The position numbers and the translations under genes were made by a program. The notes beneath the pieces were generated by a model that had not been told where the DNA came from, made no database searches, and saw nothing but the letters and a program-made list of their open reading frames with translations. From Piscicola geometra (Eukaryota; Annelida; Clitellata; Hirudinida; Piscicolidae), in contig OX030956.1 of the NCBI GenBank assembly GCA_943735955.1, positions 6,518,145 through 6,582,144 on the forward strand: DNA of 64,000 bases. Reading direction: 5' to 3'. The first letter of the stretch is position 1. The number at the start of each line of letters is the position of its first letter. Positions 52,097 through 64,000 of the stretch are shown in pieces.

Positions 52097-53393
52097 ATGT
52101 CATTTGCATGCGTAATAGAGCGTATAAAGGCTGCTATACAGAAGGGATGGGATGGAAGAATGAACAGCGTTGGAACTGCAGAGAGTTATCTGGATGATGA
52201 AATCAGCTTCAGCAGCAACGCCTACAACACTCGCAAGAAAGATGCCAACAGAGAAAACTTGAGAAGCAATCCTTTTTCCACTGATGACTCCCTCACCAAC
52301 CAGCCACCCGTTCACAAGAAGCCAAAGAAGACTAATCCGTATAGAAAGTTTTCCCATGGCAACCTACAGCCCCTCTCGCACTCACCAAACCACTTCAACA
52401 CCAGTCTGCCACCACCACCCCAGTCTCAATCCTCACCTCGACGCCCTTTAAATGACCTTCGAACCGACGCAAGCAAGCCTCAGCGAGACTGGACTTCGTC
52501 GCTAATCTTCACTCTGACAGTCTTCTCCTTCTTCTTCCACATCATCGCCCTTTCCACTACCCACTGGGCGCGCGTCAACTCAGACTTACCTTCTGGCAAG
52601 GTTCGCAACGAACACATGGGTTTGTGGAGTTCGTGTACGGCATCCTTCGAGTTGGTGGCAGGTGTGGTCGTCTATGGAGGCTCGCACTGTCAAGACTTCG
52701 TAGATATCATCTACTCAGGTTTGTTGGCGGAAAGTGAATCCATAAAAATCAAGCAATTTATAACATCCGTTACGAAGCATCGCTTCTAATCAATAAATTC
52801 GTCTTGGCAGACTGGCTGAAGTCCTCTCAGTCCTTCATGGTGCTGGCCTTCTTCGCTTTCCTGCCTTCCACCGCTCTGGTCTTGCTCACCTCACTCGACG
52901 TCTACCTCAAGAATAAAACTTCCACCCACCTGCTTGCTGCCGCAGGAATGGCTCTCACAGGTGTAACAATCATAACTATTTACCAAAGTATTCACTAAAG
53001 ACTTGAAAGGCATCAAACTTACTCGAATAAAATTCACAGTAAGACAATACAATACGACAACGAATATTATTACCATGGCGTAAACGTGGACGAGCTTCAA
53101 GACCAAATAAACCACTCTTCCACACAGGCCTTTTCCAACTCATCGTCACAGGCACGTTTGCTGCCATGTACGAGGACTACTTCCACCGGGAAGAGGTGGT
53201 GTGGCAAGATGCAGACGTCGGGAGGCTCGACTGGTCTTTTGTACTGGCGTGTCTCAGCTGTGTCACGTGCTTCATCGTTGCCTTCATGATCGTCTTCAAC
53301 ATGTGGAGTGAACTGAGGGGAAGAGAAAATGGCTGCTTCGGTAAGATAGCAGCGTTCCAGAGCCTTGAAAATAGCGATGATCGTATTCTCTGA
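52097..53393 (+). CDS. Claudin/PMP22-like four-transmembrane protein
   Basis: Three exons (52097–52718, 52811–52960 and 53128–53393) encode 345 residues. A cytoplasmic Ser/Pro-rich N-terminal extension of about 130 residues precedes four hydrophobic segments (SLIFTLTVFSFFFHIIAL; FMVLAFFAFLPSTALVLL; LLAAAGMALTG…QLIVTG; FVLACLSCVTCFIVAFMIVF). The first extracellular loop holds the family signature GLWSSC, with a second Cys downstream (GSHC), as in the W-GLW-C-C pattern of claudins. Likely roles are cell junctions or membrane organisation. The exact subfamily is not determined. An in-frame ATG at 52160 is an alternative start. The long N-terminal extension is unusual for classical claudins, which begin almost at TM1. 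A SINE fragment lies in intron 2. Confidence 0.75.
53040..53108 (-). mobile_element. SINE 3'-end fragment
   Basis: The minus strand reads gtcttgaagctcgtccacgt, then ttacgccatgg, then attcgttgtc and tattgtattgt. This is a 5'-truncated copy with a short TATTG tail, in the claudin-like gene's second intron. Confidence 0.65.
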
Positions 53394-54266
53394 GATGAGA
53401 TTCCGATGATTCAGTTTCGAACGCTTCCTTTTTCAAAAGATCAGAAATAATTGCTATCATGGCGTCTTGAAAAAGTGGAGGGTGAAAGCATTATCATATG
53501 ACGAGATAATTATCTGAGTTATTAAACAATGTTAAGAACTTGTATTAAGACCCATTTAATTTATTTGAAAGTGTCAAAAATCGAAGAATAGACGATGAAA
53601 CAGCGGAAAGTTTTTTCTAATCAGTTGTCAACGCTTATTTTAATGGCGTTCTGGTTCTGAAATGTCATGATTATGAGACAACACTTACGTGTTCACTTGA
53701 TAGTTTTGTGAGCAGTCTATAGAATAAATATATACGAACAACTTGAATATGTAAATATGCAGATTGGAAGGTGAATCAAATCAGTTAAATCTCCTACACT
53801 GATATATCGAAGAAATACACTTGAATCGTGAATCGTAAGCTGACCATTACTACAAAATCCTCAAGTGCGTACGGAAGGAGCCCTGATGGAGCAGAAGAAC
53901 CTTTCCATTGATTACCTTCGAAGAAGAAGCCACCGCCCTTATTGAATAAATTGATATACCGGTGCCTAAGATGCATCCTAAGTTGTTATGCTTGAATGTA
54001 CAATGTGTCAGAATTGGAAAGGAAGCTGGCGATAGATAACTCAGTGAAGAAGAAGAAGAAGAAGAAGCAGTGAATTCTTGGAATGCATGTGCCACATGTC
54101 CTGCTCAGTAGGAAGCCAGGTGCTCAAAGTTCACTGCACTCTTGCTGCAAGAGTGAAAAGTGGAAGAATTAAATACGTTTCCACGTGAATAAACAACTTA
54201 TTAACAAAATTATTTAATTTATACAAAACTAATTTGAACTTATATAAAGACGAAAGCAAGCTTTCC
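53394..54266. other. Convergent intergenic stretch
   Basis: DNA between the 3' ends of the claudin-like gene (+) and TMEM30 (−). A short gaagaagaa run lies near 54045. No supported gene. Confidence 0.6.
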
Positions 54267-56303
54267 TCACCTCTTGTTGTACTTGAGATGGATGAAGAGG
54301 AAGATGAGGGCGAGAACGAGGCAGACTGAGCCGATGCCGAGATAGGCGATGCCCAGGAAGGGGTTCTTGCCGCCGATGAAGGAGGTGTTCGTGAAGAGCA
54401 GCAGCTTCGAACCGCCGAACGTCCATGTGGGAAAGACTGGTCGGTCGGTCGGTGGGTGGGTGGGTGGGTGGGTCGGTGAGTGGGTCGGTCGGTGAGTGGG
54501 TCGGTCGGTGGGTGGGTGGAGATGGATGTAGTTAGAAACGATGAAACCTTAAAGGTTAAATATTAAATTTTTTTCTACTTTAAACACAGTCTAAAAGACG
54601 TAGGTCATCTTACCAAACATAATGCTTTCATACATGATAAACTAAGCCCTTGGACAAATCACAAAGAGCAGACCATATTTGATGATGACGGAGTAGTTGC
54701 CAGCTGGGAAGCCCTCCTTGAAGACCCCAGTGTGCTCGATCCTGCGGTGCAGTTTCTTGAAGGTGGGGAGGGCAGCCGTCCTCATCCACACCATCAGGTC
54801 CTCGTTCTCGTAGCCGTTGTTCGAAGGGTCGTGAGGGTCGAGTTGGTAGACGGGAGACTTCCAATAGGGAGGTGGAAGAGAACCATTGAATGCTGAGGGG
54901 GGGATGGTTGGTATTTGTGGTTGGTCGGGTTAGTGTGATGTTGATGTAGTGGAAGGTGAAGTGGATAAATAATGAATCTAATATCCCAAATACTCCCCCC
55001 CCCTTAATCACAGAACCACTTGAGCACCTTTGGCAGGATCTTGGCTGAAACCAGGGGGGTTCTTGTACTTGGTGGTCTTGTCAGTGGTCCATGCTATGCC
55101 CGTTTGCAACAATCCAACATCCACCCACTTGCCATCCTTCTCATACTTCAATTTAAACGTGTCTGTGGAGTGTGGTTAGAGTTTGAGCATTCTAATGTGG
55201 AATTCTCATAATTTCATGGAAGATTTCAAAATTCACAACCTCCATTATGATTATCCTAAAAAAAATCTTTATCTTCATCTCCACAATCATGCAAGTAACT
55301 TTACCCAAAATCATATTCATCATCCTCGTCCTCATCTAAAAGCACCAACACTCAACACACCATTGAAGAGGCTGTTGGCAATGGTGCCGCAGGGGGCATA
55401 CGACTTCCACTCTTTGGTCACCGGGTCCTGGACGCCTCTGAAGGGGTCGCAGTCCGAACTCAACTGCTCGTAGCTGTTCCTACGACCAATCAACTGCAGG
55501 TCGTCACGAGACTTGACGTATCTGCGGTGGTTCTGGTAGAAGTTGCTCAGTCCGTAGTACATGTACACCGGGCCCTGCATGATTGGTGGAGCAGACAATG
55601 ATTAGTTTTTATAGTTTTCTTATCTGAAAAAAACAATTTATGGCTCTGAAATTGGAAATATTAAAAAGGCTTTTAGTAGTTCGAAAACTAGGAACATAAA
55701 GAAATCTGTTTTCAAAAAATATAAAACCTTGATTAGAGAATCAATCTGAAAATTAATTTGGCACTGGCATTCTCCCCCAGTATTGTTTTTCAAAACCTCT
55801 ACACACTGCACTCCATTTGAATCCACACACTCAGCTCCTGTGTAGTCTATGACAAACTCTTGAATCTAAATAGAAAAAAAAATTATTGAAAATTTGTTAT
55901 TAAAATTCCAATTTAAAGAAACTTTATGATTTTTATTTTTGACAAGAACAAATTAGAATTCCTAGAATTGTAACATATTGAAATGGAAAAATAAACGACA
56001 ATAAATTTGTGAATTTGATAACTTTTCATCTCTGACATTGTTTGAAGAGACGAGGAATACGGCTCCTAGAGGAACGAATAGAAGTCCTATGCCAAAGAGA
56101 AGAGGAAACACTGTTCCAGCAGTAATGATGGGCTGCCAAGCAGGCAACTTCTGCTGCTTGAACCTGGTGTCTGATTTCAATTTAAATGAATCCGAGTCAT
56201 TTATCAGTTTGTATTTTTGGTTGATTCTATTTAAAATGACGTTCATCGTTTACATACCATGAGGCCTTTTGGACAGTGAAACTGCTTCTCGTAGAGCTGT
56301 CAT
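54267..56303 (-). CDS. TMEM30A: TMEM30/CDC50 subunit of P4-ATPase lipid flippases
   Basis: Chaperone and beta subunit of P4-ATPases that flip phosphatidylserine and phosphatidylethanolamine across membranes. Seven phase-consistent exons (56303–56258, 56170–56037, 55865–55728, 55574–55361, 55162–55028, 54892–54674 and 54436–54267) encode 351 residues, close to human TMEM30A (361). The N-terminal [20 protein letters not shown] leads into TM1 ([17 protein letters not shown]). The lumenal domain includes [20 protein letters not shown] and [13 protein letters not shown], followed by [14 protein letters not shown] sequence ([14 protein letters not shown]). [20 protein letters not shown] begins TM2. 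Ectodomain cysteines and N-glycosylation sites (NNT, NGS, NTS) are present. TMEM30A versus TMEM30B cannot be decided. Confidence 0.93.
54438..54525. repeat. GGTC/GGTG tract abutting the last TMEM30 acceptor
   Basis: Plus-strand ggtcggtcggtgggtgggtg units. On the minus strand the run ends gaccgaccag, the acceptor of exon 54436–54267. Confidence 0.85.
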
Positions 56304-56579
56304 TTTATTTTCTTTATAAATATAATGGGGCAATTTTCTATAAGACTGCTTGAAATTCTTTATTGATTCGTATACTTATCAAAATATGAATATTAAAAGT
56401 ATGTGATAAGTATTTCTTTAAAAAAATTTTTGATATTTTTTCTATAAATATTTAGTATTTAAATATTATTAAAAAGTAATACAAAATATTTTAAACATTA
56501 TATCTTTTTAATTTGCTACCTTAGTAACGTTTAAAGATCCAGCTTTAACGAAAACGAATGGAAAAGCTTAAAAGTCACA
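56304..56579. promoter_or_regulatory. Divergent TMEM30–CFAP54 promoter region
   Basis: Only 276 bp separate the two divergent start codons, so both core promoters and 5' UTRs must lie here unless unseen upstream exons exist. It is AT-rich, with no clear named element. Confidence 0.45.
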
Positions 56580-62802
<6,223 letters not shown>

Positions 62803-63005
62803 AATCGATTTTAAAACAATACTTTGATTATTTTCATGAATGATTAAACTCGATAATCAGCAAATTATATTTTTTATTTGAATAAAATGAAATATTAGTC
62901 ATTGTAAGGCAGTAAGAAATACATTTGTGAAGCGTCTGAATGCTGAACTATGGATTAGAGAAAGCGTGGTTTAAATTCGTTTGCTCGATCGGAAATACTG
63001 AGACT

Positions 63006-63878
63006 TCACGTTAGTGGCACGTGTATGAACTCCTTCTCATTGAAAACCACTTCGCCCCTCTCGAACTTGGGTCTTTCCGGAGACCTGATCCATGCATGGG
63101 CGTCGAAGTCTTTGAAGAAGAAAGCCATCTCCCTAAGGGCGCTTTCCTCAGAATCTATGGTCATGCAAATATTTTTTAATGTTAAAACTGCATAGATTTA
63201 ATTAATTAAAGATAAAAGAAATTAAAGAACAGAGAAAATATTTTTCCCAACCTGAGCCATGTGTGGAGTTCCTTGTGTCAGTGAGGCCAAACCTGCCCCT
63301 GATTGAAAGGGGGTCTTCGTAGATGGTCCTTGTGACAGTGGGTATTATAATATGTGGAATGAACTATTTTTGCGAAATATTAGAGATTTATGTATTTAAA
63401 ATTCAAATGAGTGAAAATAATATTTATAAAGTATGAATTGAATTAACAAAGGCTTCAGGCACATACTTATACACCTTGGTGCCTCCCATGAGTTTCCTCC
63501 ACGCTGCCAGGCAGTCCTCTTTGTACAAGATGCATGCCATTAGAGGACCACTGCAGAAGTTGGTGCACTTTGAAGATGTTAATTAAAAAAAAACAATCTT
63601 CTTTTGTCATTAATGCTACTAAACTAAGAGAGAGAACTAACCATGTCATGTAGTTGACAAGTCTTTTAAAGAAAAACTTATCTATAAATTTGAATGATTT
63701 TTATTAGTGTCACTATAGATTCTATTGAAAATTTCATGTTTAAACAGTTTATTTGAGGATTGAAAGAAAAAAAACCTTTATGTTCAGAATAAAAGACTTC
63801 AGCTTCCTCTTTTGATAATTTCATAAATTTACTTTTAACAATTAGAAATTGTTTAGCAACAATAGAACTTTGAATTTC
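63006..63878 (-). CDS. NME6: Nucleoside diphosphate kinase 6 (3' part; 5' end outside window)
   Basis: Transfers gamma-phosphate between nucleoside triphosphates and diphosphates through a phospho-histidine; NME6 is usually mitochondrial. Five exons are visible (63878–63776, 63681–63642, 63550–63467, 63328–63252 and 63154–63006), giving 150 residues to the stop. The sequence follows NME6 specifically: VAKQFLIVKSKFMKLSKEEA, FKRLVNYMT, GPLMACILYKEDCLAAWRKL and SIRGRFGLTDTRNSTHGSD. The catalytic His lies in NSTHGSD. The N-terminal beta strand (the usual ERTLAIIKPD-like start) must be in an exon beyond 64000. The stop is 204 bp from the CFAP54 stop in convergent orientation. No frame break is seen. 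Confidence 0.92.
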
Positions 63879-64000
63879 CTGTTAAAATATTTTACAACAG
63901 ATAAAATTTATCTAATAAATTTGATATTATATTATGAAATTATATTTTACATATTTATAATGACTCATAGTAAAAAACAGAAGCACAGGCAATTAAAAAT
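63879..64000. other. NME6 intron, window edge
   Basis: AT-rich sequence upstream of the first visible NME6 exon. No coding similarity is seen, so the 5' exon lies outside. Confidence 0.6.

Overview
This is animal nuclear DNA: AT-rich, with small GC-richer exons split by GT–AG introns and an unusually heavy load of microsatellites. The gene content (CFAP54, SPIRE, TMEM30, NME6, an ARID3 gene) and the repeats suggest a ciliated invertebrate, probably a lophotrochozoan such as an annelid or leech. I cannot prove the species from sequence alone. Exon models were built by hand from splice consensus, reading phase and remembered family similarity. No database search was run.

Layout. 1–13068 has no recognisable exon. 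It holds degenerate CAT/GAT repeats, a 30-bp minisatellite and a non-autonomous hAT-like element, and may be a long ARID3 intron. 13069–19650 (+) is the 3' part of an ARID3/dead ringer transcription factor. 23737–31162 (+) is a multi-exon coiled-coil protein I cannot name. 31850–42230 (−) is a complete 21-exon HMG-CoA reductase. One of its introns holds a 5'-truncated LINE inside a (TTCC)n array, and another holds two opposed pentanucleotide arrays around a SINE tail. 43192–49999 (−) is the actin nucleator SPIRE. 50768–51731 (+) is NDUFAF4. 52097–53393 (+) is a claudin-like four-TM protein. 54267–56303 (−) is a TMEM30/CDC50 flippase subunit. 56580–62802 (+) is a short CFAP54. 63006–63878 (−) is the 3' part of NME6, which runs off the right edge.

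The genes are unrelated housekeeping, developmental and ciliary functions, not an operon. Two pairs are divergent (SPIRE/NDUFAF4, 768 bp apart; TMEM30/CFAP54, 276 bp apart) and could share promoters. CFAP54 and NME6 converge.

The most unusual signal is architectural. About twenty splice sites directly abut microsatellites. Arrays following donors are often GT- or G-rich, and arrays preceding acceptors are CA-, CTA- or CATC-type. Four separate acceptors in three genes sit at the end of a sense-strand (CA)n run. A tRNA-derived SINE family, some of whose copies end in TATTG repeats, is scattered through the window and probably seeded one of the largest arrays. HMG-CoA reductase also carries a roughly 67-residue insertion inside its otherwise conserved catalytic domain.
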